Assembly: GCF_004791165.1 (NCBI RefSeq) | Contig: NZ_SRUZ01000002.1 | Coordinates: 1-64,000, forward strand | Reading direction: 5' to 3' | Source of the DNA: Mesorhizobium sp. M8A.F.Ca.ET.218.01.1.1 | GTDB lineage: Bacteria > Pseudomonadota > Alphaproteobacteria > Rhizobiales > Rhizobiaceae | Length of the DNA stretch: 64,000 bases | In this document: positions 1-8,175 of the stretch, piece by piece | Layout: the number at the start of each line of letters is the position of its first letter | How positions within the stretch are numbered: position 1 is the stretch's first letter | Notes under the pieces: model-generated | What the model saw: only the letters and a program-made list of their open reading frames with translations | The model's database searches: none | What the model was told of the DNA's origin: nothing | Position numbers and translations under genes: made by a program

Positions 1-862
1 CCTTCAGCGCCATGGCCATCGCCTTGATCACCATGTCGTTGACCGACAGCTTGTAGGCGGGCGCCTCACCCTTGTCGGTCTTCTTCACCGGTGCCGCCGC
101 ATTGAGCTGCGTGCGCAGCGAAAGCAGTGCATCGAGCTCGCAGTCGAGCGTCAGGTAGAAATGCGGGATGCTGGTCTTGGCCTCGACCAGGCGCCGCGCG
201 ATGGTCTTGCGCATATTGTCGTGCGGGACGAGTTCATAAGAGCCTTGCTCGAACAGCTTCAGCACCTGATCGTCCGACATCGCCTTTACTGCCGGCGCAG
301 ATGCGGCAGGAGCTTCGGGAGCGACCGCCGGAGCCTCCCTGGCGCCGCCCTTGGCAATCGCCGCATCGATGTCCGCCTTGACCACACGGCCATGCGGGCC
401 GGTGCCTGATATGGCTGAAAGGGTGAGACCCGCCTCGCGCGCCAAGCGGCGAGCCAACGGTGTCGCGCGTGCGCCCGACGGCGATTGGCCGATCTCCCCC
501 CTTGTGGGGGAGATGCCCGGCAGGGCGAAGGGGGGCGCCTCGCTCCCGGCAGTTGAAAGGACATCGTGCTTCGTCGCGAGGGGGGAGACTGGCGCCGAGT
601 CCTGCTTGGTCCCATAAGCCTCGCCGTCGGCATAGATCCAGGCGACCGGCGCGCCGACCGGAATATCGACGCCTTCCTTGCCGGTCACGTCGCGAAGCAC
701 GCCACTGGCAGGCGCATCGATCTCCATCGCGGCCTTGTCGGTCTCGATCTCGAACAGCACGTCGCCCTTCTTGACCTGAGCGCCTTCCTCGGCGAACCAG
801 CGCGAAATCTGTCCGGTCGCCATGTCCATGTCGACCTTGGGAAGAATGACTTCGGTCGGCAT
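1..862 (-). CDS. Dihydrolipoamide acyltransferase (E2) of a 2-oxoacid/acetoin dehydrogenase complex, 3' end outside the window
   Basis: E2 core subunit that accepts the acyl group from E1 on a lipoyl arm and passes it to CoA. The start is the ATG at 862, 3 bases after the E1-beta stop, and 287 codons are visible. An N-terminal lipoyl domain (residues 1-80) carries the ETDKA motif with the lipoylated Lys at residue 43. A peripheral subunit-binding domain follows at about 132-170 (ATPLARRLAREAGL, GTGPHGRVVKADI), then an Ala/Pro linker and the start of the catalytic domain (residue 210 on, with the typical MRKTIARRL). The catalytic His motif lies beyond the window edge. Residues 90-128, between the lipoyl and binding domains, are encoded by a palindromic repeat element. 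It is the last visible gene of a four-gene operon. Whether the substrate is pyruvate, acetoin or another 2-oxo compound is not decidable here. Confidence 0.93.
   Translation of the reverse strand, partial: MPTEVILPKVDMDMATGQISRWFAEEGAQVKKGDVLFEIETDKAAMEIDAPASGVLRDVTGKEGVDIPVGAPVAWIYADGEAYGTKQDSAPVSPLATKHDVLSTAGSEAPPFALPGISPTRGEIGQSPSGARATPLARRLAREAGLTLSAISGTGPHGRVVKADIDAAIAKGGAREAPAVAPEAPAASAPAVKAMSDDQVLKLFEQGSYELVPHDNMRKTIARRLVEAKTSIPHFYLTLDCELDALLSLRTQLNAAAPVKKTDKGEAPAYKLSVNDMVIKAMAMALK
491..596. repeat. RIME-like palindromic element inside the E2 coding sequence
   Basis: A perfect inverted repeat (ATCTCCCCC at 492-500 and GGGGGAGAT at 505-513) is followed by a GCCCGGCAGGGC-type block and, after about 60 bases, by a second G-rich end (578-592). 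This is the architecture of the RIME elements scattered between genes in rhizobia. Here it is in frame, has no stop codon and is translated as part of the E2 linker. Confidence 0.7.
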
Positions 863-865
863 CTC

Positions 866-1867
866 TCAGCGAACCCCTTTCACGAGGTCGCGCGCGGCGA
901 TGATGATGTCGGGAACCTGCGGCACCGTGGCCTTTTCCAGCTCCGGATTGTAGGGGATCGGCGTTTCCGCGCCGCCCAGTCGCACGATCGGCGCATCGAG
1001 ATAATCGAACGCCTCGCTCTCGGCGATCATGGCGCTGACCTCGGCGCCGATGCCCAGCGTCTTGACGGCTTCGTAGACGCACATCAGCCGCGACGTCTTC
1101 TTGACGCTGTCGATGACGGTCTGCTTGTCCATCGGCCGGATGGTCCGGAGGTCGACGACTTCGACGTCGATGCCTTCGGCCTCCAGCGTGGCGGCGGCGT
1201 CAAGGGCCTTCTGCACCATGATCGAGGTGGCGACTATGGTGAGGTCGCGGCCCTCGCGGCGGATGTCGGCCTTGCCGATCGGCACGGTGTAATAGCCTTC
1301 CGGCACCGGCCCCTTCATCTTGTAGAGCAGCTTGTGCTCGAAGATCATGACCGGATCGGGATCGGCGACAGCAGCCAGAAGCATGCCCTTGGCATCATAG
1401 GGTGTCGCCGGCTGGATGACCTTCAGTCCCGGCACATGGCCGAGCCAGGCTTCCAGGCTCTGGCTGTGCTGCGCGGCGGCCCCCGTGCCGGAGCCGGCAG
1501 GGAAGCGCATGACGACAGGCACTGAAACCTCGCCGCCCAGCATGAAGCGCATCTTGGCGGCCTGGTTGACGATCTGCTCCATGGCGAGCGTGGCGAAATC
1601 CGAAAACTGGAATTCGAAGATCGGCCGCATGCCGGTGACGGCAGCGCCGACTGCGACGCCAGCACCACCCAGTTCCGAGATTGGCGTGTCCAGCACCCGG
1701 TCCGCGCCGTAACGATCGACCAGGTCGCCAGTGACCTGGAAGGCGCCGCCATAGACGCCGATATCCTCGCCCATCAGGAAGACGCGCTCGTCCATGTCCA
1801 TGGCGATCGCCATAGCTTCCTGGATCGCCTGGGCGTAGCTCAGTTCACGCACCATCGCGTCCATCAC
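866..1867 (-). CDS. E1 beta subunit of a thiamine-dependent 2-oxoacid/acetoin dehydrogenase
   Basis: Beta subunit of the heterotetrameric E1 that decarboxylates or cleaves its substrate with thiamine diphosphate. The 333 residues match the usual length of short E1-beta chains without a lipoyl domain. Typical motifs are [18 protein letters not shown] near residues 32-49, [17 protein letters not shown] near 60-76, and [20 protein letters not shown], which contributes to the cofactor and subunit interface. The C-terminal transketolase domain ends in the usual [12 protein letters not shown]. Its ATG overlaps the E1-alpha stop by four bases, showing translational coupling. The family includes PdhB, AcoB and BkdA2; the sequence alone does not separate these substrates, though the AcoA-like partner favours a short-chain or acetoin-type substrate. 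Confidence 0.94.
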   Translation of the reverse strand: MMDAMVRELSYAQAIQEAMAIAMDMDERVFLMGEDIGVYGGAFQVTGDLVDRYGADRVLDTPISELGGAGVAVGAAVTGMRPIFEFQFSDFATLAMEQIVNQAAKMRFMLGGEVSVPVVMRFPAGSGTGAAAQHSQSLEAWLGHVPGLKVIQPATPYDAKGMLLAAVADPDPVMIFEHKLLYKMKGPVPEGYYTVPIGKADIRREGRDLTIVATSIMVQKALDAAATLEAEGIDVEVVDLRTIRPMDKQTVIDSVKKTSRLMCVYEAVKTLGIGAEVSAMIAESEAFDYLDAPIVRLGGAETPIPYNPELEKATVPQVPDIIIAARDLVKGVR

Positions 1868-2898
1868 GCCTGCTCCGTATACACGTAATTTCCGGTCTCG
1901 CTGACGTCGGGCGAGGGGCTCGCCTTGGCGAACTCGATGCCGTCGGCGATCTCTTGCGCCACCGCGTCGCGGATGGCTTCGATGCCCTTGTCGTCGATGA
2001 AACCGAATTCCCGCAACTCGTTCTCGAACAGCGTGATCGGGTCGCGGTTCGACATCCAGTCCTCGATCTCTTCCTTGGTGCGGTAGCGGTTGCGGTCGCT
2101 CTTGGAGTGACCGCGATGGCGGTAGGTCTTGGACTCGATCAGCGTCGGCCCCTCGCCCGCGCGTGCCCGCTCGACCGCCTTGTACGAAGCCTCGGCGACC
2201 TCGGAGAAGATGTTGCCGTTGACGATGACGCCAGGCATCGAATAGGCGGCGGCACGGTCGGCGATGTTCTTGACCGCGGTCGACCGGGCCGTCGATGTCG
2301 ACATGCCGTAGCCATTGTTCTCGCAGACGAAAATGACAGGCAGCTTCCAGACCGCCGCCATATTGAGCGCCTCGTGGAAGGCGCCCTCATTGTTGGCGCC
2401 GTCGCCGAAGAAGGAGACGACCACCTTGCCGGTCTTCATCATCTTGGAGGACAGCGCGGCGCCAACCGCGATCGGAATGCCGCCGCCGACAATGCCGTTG
2501 GCGCCGAGATTGCCCTTGGCGACATCGGCGATGTGCATCGAACCGCCGCGGCCCTTGCAGTAGCCCGTGGTCTTGCCGAAGAACTCGGCGAACATGCGCT
2601 TCACTTCCGCGCCCTTGGCGATGCAATGGCCATGGCCTCGATGCGTCGAGGTGATCTGGTCATCCTCGCCAAGCGGCATGCAGATGCCCATGGCGCTGGC
2701 CTCCTGGCCGATCGATAGATGCATGGTGCCGTGGATGAGGCCGCGCGTGTAGCTTTCCTCTGCGCCCTCTTCAAAGCGGCGGATGAGGTACATCTTGTAG
2801 AGCACCTGCTTCAACTGCTCGGCGCTGTACTGGCGATAGACGAAAGGCAGGTTGGCGCGGCTGTCCGCGACGGCTTTGCTGGCTCCGGCCATGATCAC
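1864..2898 (-). CDS. E1 alpha subunit of a thiamine-dependent 2-oxoacid/acetoin dehydrogenase
   Basis: Alpha subunit carrying the thiamine diphosphate-binding motif [15 protein letters not shown] (GDG at 165-167), closing with NN at 194-195. Other family marks are [22 protein letters not shown] near 119-140 and the phosphorylation-loop-like region around [10 protein letters not shown]. At 344 residues it is of normal length. The wording of these motifs is closest, from memory, to AcoA-type E1 alpha proteins of acetoin dehydrogenases, which are often annotated simply as pyruvate dehydrogenase E1. The start could be either of two adjacent Met codons (2898 or 2892). The first overlaps the DRL stop by four bases, and the gene end overlaps E1 beta in the same way, so the three are translationally coupled. 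Confidence 0.94.
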   Translation of the reverse strand: MIMAGASKAVADSRANLPFVYRQYSAEQLKQVLYKMYLIRRFEEGAEESYTRGLIHGTMHLSIGQEASAMGICMPLGEDDQITSTHRGHGHCIAKGAEVKRMFAEFFGKTTGYCKGRGGSMHIADVAKGNLGANGIVGGGIPIAVGAALSSKMMKTGKVVVSFFGDGANNEGAFHEALNMAAVWKLPVIFVCENNGYGMSTSTARSTAVKNIADRAAAYSMPGVIVNGNIFSEVAEASYKAVERARAGEGPTLIESKTYRHRGHSKSDRNRYRTKEEIEDWMSNRDPITLFENELREFGFIDDKGIEAIRDAVAQEIADGIEFAKASPSPDVSETGNYVYTEQA

Positions 2899-4232
2899 GC
2901 CTCCACGGTTCCGTAGACGAGCTTGTCCTGGCGGGCGCGCAGTTCGGCGATCTTGGAGCCCGGAGCCGGGGTGGCATTGGCGTAGGTGATCAACTCACCC
3001 TTCTTGACGGGCGCCGTCACCGAACCGCCCTGCAGCAGGCCGCAGGGAATGGCCCTGACGGCATGCGCTTCCGGCGCCGTCATGATCCAGGCGCGATAGC
3101 AATATTCGCCGATCGCGTCGAGCTTCTCGCCCGGCTGCATGTCCTTCTTGGCAACCGCGGCCACTTCGGCCACCGGCTTGGCCAGCGGCACCATGTCGGC
3201 CTTGCCGTAGAGCACGACGCGGGCGCAGGTCAGAGGCACTTCGAGCGAAGTCAGGTGATAGGGGCGGTGGAAGGTGAAGTACGGGCCCTTGCCCATCTTC
3301 AGATCTTCCATGCGCTCCGAGATGCGCGGGTGGGACATGTCGGCGACGACGAAGACGCCCGGCGCGACGCCCTTGCCGATCGAATAGTCGACGACGCCGA
3401 CCCTGGACAGGACGCCGCCATCCTTCTGCGGCACCAGGACCTTGTTCAACTCGCCAAGCGTCGCCGCAGGGCCATGCATGCCAGCCTTGTCCGGCACCAG
3501 TCCGGTGGCATTGGCGATCGCCGCCATCTCGACCATGGTCTTCGAGCCGTCGACGAACTCGACCAGCATGCGCACGTTCATGTGCCGGCGCCTGGCCTCT
3601 TCCTCATAGGCGGGCGGCGTGGCGTCGATGTTGAGCGGATTGTTCTTGCCCTTGCCGGCGGCGACGATCGGATGGCCCATCGCCGAGACGAATTCGATCA
3701 GCTCCATGCAGGAGGACGGCTCGTCGCCGGCGCCCAGCGAATAGGTGACGCCGAGCCGGTCGGCTTCGCTCTTCAGATAGGCGCCGATGGTGACGTCGGC
3801 CTCGACATTCATCATCACCAGATGCTTGCCATGCTCCATGGCGCGCAAACCGATCTCGGCGCCGACGGCGGGAACGCCGGTGGCATCGATGACGACGTCG
3901 ATAAGATCATTGTTGATGACCAGGCTGGCGTCATTGGTGACCGCCACCTTGCCGGCTTCCATGGCAGCCGTCATCGCCGAAGCGTTCGACACTTCGCGCG
4001 CATGGCCGGTTTCCTGGAAGGCTATGTCCACCGCCTTGCTGGCGGCAGGCAGGTTCAGCTCGGAGATCGCCCCGATCTCGATGCCCGACATGTGGGCGAC
4101 ACGGGTGACGATGTCGGTTCCCATCTCGCCCGACCCGATCAGGCCGATGCGGATCGGCTTGCCCGATTTGCCGCGTTCCTCGAGATCGCGAGCAAGGCCC
4201 GTCAACGAAACATTGGAAGCCATACCGCTCAT
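2895..4232 (-). CDS. DXR-like (DRL family) NAD(P)-dependent oxidoreductase with SAF-type C-terminus
   Basis: A 445-residue protein with an N-terminal Rossmann motif (IGLIGSGEMGTDIV, about residues 28-41), a homoserine-dehydrogenase-like central region (YSLGAGDEPSSCMELIEF) and a C-terminal SAF-like part (AVAKKDMQPGEKLDAIG). From memory it strongly resembles the Brucella abortus DRL enzyme, shown to convert 1-deoxyxylulose 5-phosphate to methylerythritol 4-phosphate in place of DXR. Whether this copy makes isoprenoid precursor is uncertain: it heads an operon with E1/E2 dehydrogenase genes, and the DRL family probably has more than one activity. The first Met (4232) and a second at 4223 are both possible starts. 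Genes with this combination are usually annotated only as oxidoreductase or homoserine dehydrogenase-like. Confidence 0.85.
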   Translation of the reverse strand: MSGMASNVSLTGLARDLEERGKSGKPIRIGLIGSGEMGTDIVTRVAHMSGIEIGAISELNLPAASKAVDIAFQETGHAREVSNASAMTAAMEAGKVAVTNDASLVINNDLIDVVIDATGVPAVGAEIGLRAMEHGKHLVMMNVEADVTIGAYLKSEADRLGVTYSLGAGDEPSSCMELIEFVSAMGHPIVAAGKGKNNPLNIDATPPAYEEEARRRHMNVRMLVEFVDGSKTMVEMAAIANATGLVPDKAGMHGPAATLGELNKVLVPQKDGGVLSRVGVVDYSIGKGVAPGVFVVADMSHPRISERMEDLKMGKGPYFTFHRPYHLTSLEVPLTCARVVLYGKADMVPLAKPVAEVAAVAKKDMQPGEKLDAIGEYCYRAWIMTAPEAHAVRAIPCGLLQGGSVTAPVKKGELITYANATPAPGSKIAELRARQDKLVYGTVEA

Positions 4233-4321
4233 CCTCCCATAATGCAGGCTTGTTCAATTGCCTGACGGGTATTGAACATCTGTATTTCTGTCAAGACTAA
4301 TGTCCAAAATCTGCGTGTTTT

Positions 4322-4349
4322 TGCAGCACTTTCACAATGCGTGCAGCAC
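4322..4349. promoter_or_regulatory. Direct repeat in the divergent promoter region 4233-4517
   Basis: The 285-base gap between the DRL operon and the rightward carrier-protein gene holds two exact copies of TGCAGCAC (4322-4329 and 4342-4349), whose starts are 20 bases apart, about two helical turns. They lie 90-117 bases upstream of the DRL start. A regulator site is a guess from position and spacing; no regulator is encoded next to it. Confidence 0.3.
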
Positions 4350-4517
4350 AGCAGAAAAAGCCGGTGGAGAGCCGGCAAACCGCGTAATTCCACATTGCCG
4401 TGACGAGACTGCACGCAATGGCGGCGCGCGTGCGTCCCGTCCCATGGCGCACAGGATACTTGTTAGGAGCCTGCGTAAAAGCGTTGGCAGTGAACATGCA
4501 TCGGTTAGGGGCTTCCG

Positions 4518-5572
4518 ATGAACGTGCAACAACGGGTTGGACCTGTGGCAGTGCCAGGCGATGGCCCGGCCCATGCGATTGCCGGCATCTTCGCCACGGA
4601 GTTGGGCGTACCGGCAGTCGGCTTCGACGACAATTTCTTCGATCTCGGCGGCGATTCGCTGATGGCGGAGACTTTGGTGCTTGCCGTGCAGAAGCGGTTC
4701 GGCGTCAAATTGCAGACCTCGGTCCTGCTCGAAGCCCAGACACCGCGCGAATTCGGCCGCTTGATCGCGTCGCTGGTACCGGAGCATCCGGCCCGCGAAC
4801 TGATCGTGCCGGTGTCCGGCAGCGTCGGCCAGGAGCCGATCGCGATGATCCACGGCATCACCGGCTCGGCCTTGTTCGCCAATCGCTTCAGCAGGCGTCT
4901 GAAAGACAGATACGCGATCATGGCCGTGCGCGGCATGGGCACGGAACCCGGCGAGACGCCCTATTCCACCATGGCCGAAATTGGCACCAACTATTTTGAA
5001 GCCCTGACCTCGGTGACCGGCAGGCATCCCGAGATCATCGGTGGCATATGCGTGGGTGGCTTGCTGGCGATCGAGGTCGGCCGGCTGGGCCACGAGGCGA
5101 CGGGCAAACGGCCGGCGATCGTGCTCATCGATCCGCCATCGCCAGGTTCGGCCTGGCTGGAACCAATGCCCGACGATCGCCTCACCGAGAGAAGGCGGCG
5201 CGATATCGCCCGCAAGGTGATCTACTGGCGCCTGTTGCGCGACACGCTGAAGACGGTCGCCTCGGACAGAGACGTCTGGGGCGGCATCTGCGCAAGAAAG
5301 CCTACAAGAGCGCGCTGCTGCAGACCGCTGCCGGCTTTGTGCCCTCGTCCTATCCCTGCGACATCCTCATTCTCGCCAGTTCGGAATGGGGCGCCACGAC
5401 CGTGAAGGATTACAAGGGCTGGGCCTCCGACAAGGCCAGCGTGAAGACGGTCGTCATGCCGGGCACGCACAACAAATTCCGCAAGGCCAACATGGATGCG
5501 ATCGACGCGGAGATCATCACGTTCCTCTCCGCCCGGGTCGGGGCCGTACGCAAGAACCCGCATCGCCAATGA
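4518..5572 (+). pseudogene. Acyl-carrier/thioesterase protein, frameshifted
   Basis: The first part encodes a carrier domain (residues 15-90) with the phosphopantetheine-site motif DLGGDSL (Ser 47), joined to a type I thioesterase-like alpha/beta hydrolase (from about residue 105, with IHGITGSALFANRF). Its nucleophile elbow reads GGICVGG, so the nucleophile would be Cys 178 rather than Ser. The frame breaks near 5275-5295. After moving back one base the product continues (LRKKAYKSALLQTA) and contains the expected catalytic-His motif PGTHNKF, ending at 5572. The shift therefore separates the nucleophile from the His. Such proteins release or transfer acyl or aminoacyl chains in small NRPS or lipid-like pathways. 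The adenylating-enzyme start overlaps its stop. A sequencing error is the main alternative. Confidence 0.75.
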
Positions 5573-6272
5573 GTTTTGGCCGGCAGATACTGGAGGCCTT
5601 CGCCGCCCATGGCGACAAGGTCGCGATGGTCAGCGACCGCTCACCTATGCCCAGGCGCTGGCGCAGAGAGGGCATCTTGCCGCCAATTTCGGCGCATCGG
5701 GCATCGGGCCGGGCGACCGCGTCGGCCTTGCCATGGTCGACAACATCGACGTGGTGCTGTCCATCCTTGCCTGCTGGAAAATCGGCGCCACCCCCGTCGT
5801 TGTCGATTTTCGAACCCCCAGGAGCCAGCGTGCCAGGCAGGCCCGCGACTTCGGCCTGAAAATGGTTTTCGAAAGCCGCGCCATGCCGGGCGACGAGGCA
5901 TATCCGAACGCGCTTTTCGACGCCGGCTGGAAATCGGCCTCGGCGCCAGGATTCGACGCCAACGCCGCCGCGATGGATGACGCTAGTCCGGCCTTCCTGA
6001 TCTTCTCGTCCGGCACGACGGGCGATCCAGAGGCCTACACGCAGTCGCATGAGGCGCTCGCCAGGCGCATCGCGGCGCGCCGCGGGGTGGTGGAGGGAAC
6101 CGCCAAGCGATTCCTGACGCCGATGGCCCTGTCATACTCGGCAATGCGCCACCAGGTCCTGGGCTATCTGCTTTACGGCGCAATACTTGCAGCAATGAAG
6201 GGAATGGCGCGCAATGCGCGAAAGATCGCAACAAACATATCAACCCCGTGCAGAACCCGGATGGCGTTTTAG
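5569..6272 (+). pseudogene. AMP-dependent acyl/aminoacyl ligase, frameshifted and truncated
   Basis: Starts with ATG at 5569 in an ATGA overlap with the upstream thioesterase stop. The N-terminus (SFGRQILEAFAAHGDKVAMVSDR) breaks at about 5640 and resumes in another frame as PLTYAQALAQRGHLAANF, consistent with one missing base. The continued protein has the class I adenylate-forming pattern: WKIGATPVVVDFRTP and the P-loop-like FSSGTTGDPEAY, in which the usual Lys after the Pro is absent. Similarity stops near 6192 at LLYGAILAAMKG, roughly 210 residues in, whereas family members run to about 500. The rest of the adenylation domain is missing. With the carrier/thioesterase gene it would have formed a two-gene activation and loading module, now apparently dead. 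Confidence 0.72.
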
Positions 6273-6443
6273 CGCTACGATGTCGCGATTGATAGCGCCC
6301 GCGACCAGATCAGGTTGAAATACAGCATGCGTGTACGGACCAGCCGGTGGTCGCGAATTCTCGCGGTTCAAGACCAGGGTTGTGGGAAGATGGGCTTCGT
6401 CTTATGAGCAGGCATCCGATTTTGGAGCAATGGCGAAGTTTGC

Positions 6444-7343
6444 ATGAGTTGGAAGCCGGCCAAGGGCCTTGTTGATCTGCTGAACCACAACTGGCCTGTC
6501 AGAAAGGTCAAGGCTTTTCGCAACGCATTGATTGAGCGTGATTTTCGCGCGCGCGGCATTCCCGAAGGCCTGAAATTCGCCGAGGAGTTGCGGCAAACCG
6601 GCTCCCAGCGCTTCTGCTTTGTCATTGCCTTCAATACGCCCTGGGTCATCGATGCGCTCACCCGCGCCTGGCATTTGTATTCCTCGGGAATGACGCTGGT
6701 CGTCGTTGACAATTCATCCGATCGATCAGCCAGGGTGCGTATTGCGGACATCTGCAGGGAGCGAAAAGTCACTTATTTCGGTTTGCCTCGGAATCGGGAA
6801 GGCCATCCCAACCGGTCGCACGGGATTTCCATGAACTGGATCTTCCACAACGTCGTTCGGCCATTGCGGCCGGAGCTTTTCGGATTTCTGGATCACGACT
6901 GCTTTCCGATCGCCCGCGTGGACATTCCCGCAATGATGGAGGGAAAAGTCGTCTACGGCTCAAAGCGCCCAGCGCAAGCGGACCCTGAAGCCTGGTTCAT
7001 GTGGGCTGGGTTCTGCTTCTTCCGCTTCAGCGCCGTGCAAGGACTGGACCTGGACTTCACACCGCGTTTTGTCAGCGGAATGGACACCGGCGGCGGAAAC
7101 TGGACGCTGCTGTATCGCGGGCTTGCTGAGAACGACGTTTCGGATGCGCAGAAAACCGCAGCCGATCTCGACTTTGGTGGGATAGAGGCGGACCATCGCA
7201 TGCTGGGCGGCGCTTTTTTTCACATCGGCGGCGCCTCGCACAGAAAACTGGTCATGACCCGGGAGTACCGGCGGCTGATCTCGGACCATGTGTGGGAGAC
7301 CCACCTCGGCGGCGGCGAAAGCCGCCTCGTCAAGGACCCTTGA
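6444..7343 (+). CDS. Glycosyltransferase-like protein of unknown substrate
   Basis: A 299-residue protein that looks like a GT-A fold enzyme. A beta-strand followed by acidic residues (MTLVVVDNSSD at 83-93) resembles a nucleotide-sugar-binding site, and FGFLDHDCFPI at 147-156 provides a DxD-like metal-binding motif (Asp150-His-Asp152). There is no signal peptide or membrane segment. The ATG start at 6444 has a weak ribosome site; no better in-frame start is visible because the frame closes upstream. The gene follows the broken adenylating-enzyme gene after a 171-base gap with slightly lower GC, so it may have arrived with that cluster. Its 3' end overlaps the opposing phosphoesterase gene by 14 bases. 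The function is inferred only at fold level. Confidence 0.65.
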   Translation: MSWKPAKGLVDLLNHNWPVRKVKAFRNALIERDFRARGIPEGLKFAEELRQTGSQRFCFVIAFNTPWVIDALTRAWHLYSSGMTLVVVDNSSDRSARVRIADICRERKVTYFGLPRNREGHPNRSHGISMNWIFHNVVRPLRPELFGFLDHDCFPIARVDIPAMMEGKVVYGSKRPAQADPEAWFMWAGFCFFRFSAVQGLDLDFTPRFVSGMDTGGGNWTLLYRGLAENDVSDAQKTAADLDFGGIEADHRMLGGAFFHIGGASHRKLVMTREYRRLISDHVWETHLGGGESRLVKDP

Positions 7344-8109
7344 CCGGCTCGGGCTGGCCGGCCCCAAAATCGTGGAAATGCACCACCACTCCATCCGCGT
7401 CGATGAAGATGACGGCATAGGCTGGCGGCTCATGGCCCAGCCGCCAGCTGTCCGAAAAATCCAGTGCGCTCTGGTGGTTGGTGCTGCGCAGCGTGCTGAC
7501 TGGTATGCCGCGCCAGCTGCCGGCGATCAGCCGATGGACATGGCCGGCGAAGATGTGGCCGACATTGCCGTGGCGCCGGAGAATGTCATGCAAGGCATCG
7601 GCGTCGCCGAGCCTGACCTCGTCAAGCACCGGCATGTGGATCCGGAACGGCGGATGGTGCATGAAGAGGAAAACCGGCCGGTCGCGCGCTTCCTGCAGCT
7701 TCTCGTCGAGCCAGTCGAGACGGGCCGCGCACAGCCTGCCCTCGACATGTCCGGCGTCCAGCGTGTCGAGCAGGATCAGGCGGCCATCGCTGCCATCGAA
7801 GACGCTCTGGACGAACCCGCGCCCGGCCGGCGCTTCCGGGAACATCTCGAGAAAAAGCGCCCTGTCGTCGTGGTTGCCGAGCATCAACCGGCAAGGCGGC
7901 ACGAACCCCGCCAGCGTCTGCCTCAATGCCGCATAGGCGGCGCGCTCGCCATCATTGGTCAGGTCGCCTGATACCACCACCAGATCGGCATCGGCATGGT
8001 TCCTGCCGATATCGGCCAGGCAAGCCTCCAGCCGGGCGAGCGGATCGGAGCCATGAAGACGGCCACCCGGCGCCATCAGATGCGGATCGGAGAGCTGGAT
8101 GATTTTCAT
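7330..8109 (-). CDS. Class III cyclic-nucleotide-type metallophosphoesterase
   Basis: Calcineurin-like dinuclear metal phosphoesterase of about 259 residues. The five metal-binding blocks are present in order: QLSDPHL near the start, GDLTNDGE, GNHDDR, the HHPPF block and GHVHR. This pattern and length fit the CpdA/Rv0805/GpdQ group, which hydrolyse 3',5'-cAMP or small phosphodiesters such as glycerophosphodiesters; the substrate cannot be told apart by eye. The ATG at 8109 gives the standard family N-terminus MKIIQLSDPHL. A GTG at 8121 with an upstream AGGAAGG is an alternative start. The gene converges on the glycosyltransferase-like gene with a 14-base overlap of coding ends. Confidence 0.88.
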   Translation of the reverse strand: MKIIQLSDPHLMAPGGRLHGSDPLARLEACLADIGRNHADADLVVVSGDLTNDGERAAYAALRQTLAGFVPPCRLMLGNHDDRALFLEMFPEAPAGRGFVQSVFDGSDGRLILLDTLDAGHVEGRLCAARLDWLDEKLQEARDRPVFLFMHHPPFRIHMPVLDEVRLGDADALHDILRRHGNVGHIFAGHVHRLIAGSWRGIPVSTLRSTNHQSALDFSDSWRLGHEPPAYAVIFIDADGVVVHFHDFGAGQPEPVKGP

Positions 8110-8175
8110 GGGCCCGCGCACTGCCTTCCTGCCGCCGCCTGGCGTCGGCCTGAAGCCGGTATGTTTCGACCAGCT

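Noticed and set aside
491..596. Possibility that the palindrome marks a frameshift or intergenic end of E2
   Set aside because: Translation from 862 stays open through the element and resumes the conserved subunit-binding domain in the same frame, so the gene is continuous.
566..1525. Long open frame on the plus strand opposite E2/E1 beta
   Set aside because: It is the complement of strongly conserved E1 beta and E2 coding sequence; its product has an Asp/Arg/His-rich composition with no family motif, as expected for an antisense shadow in high-GC DNA.
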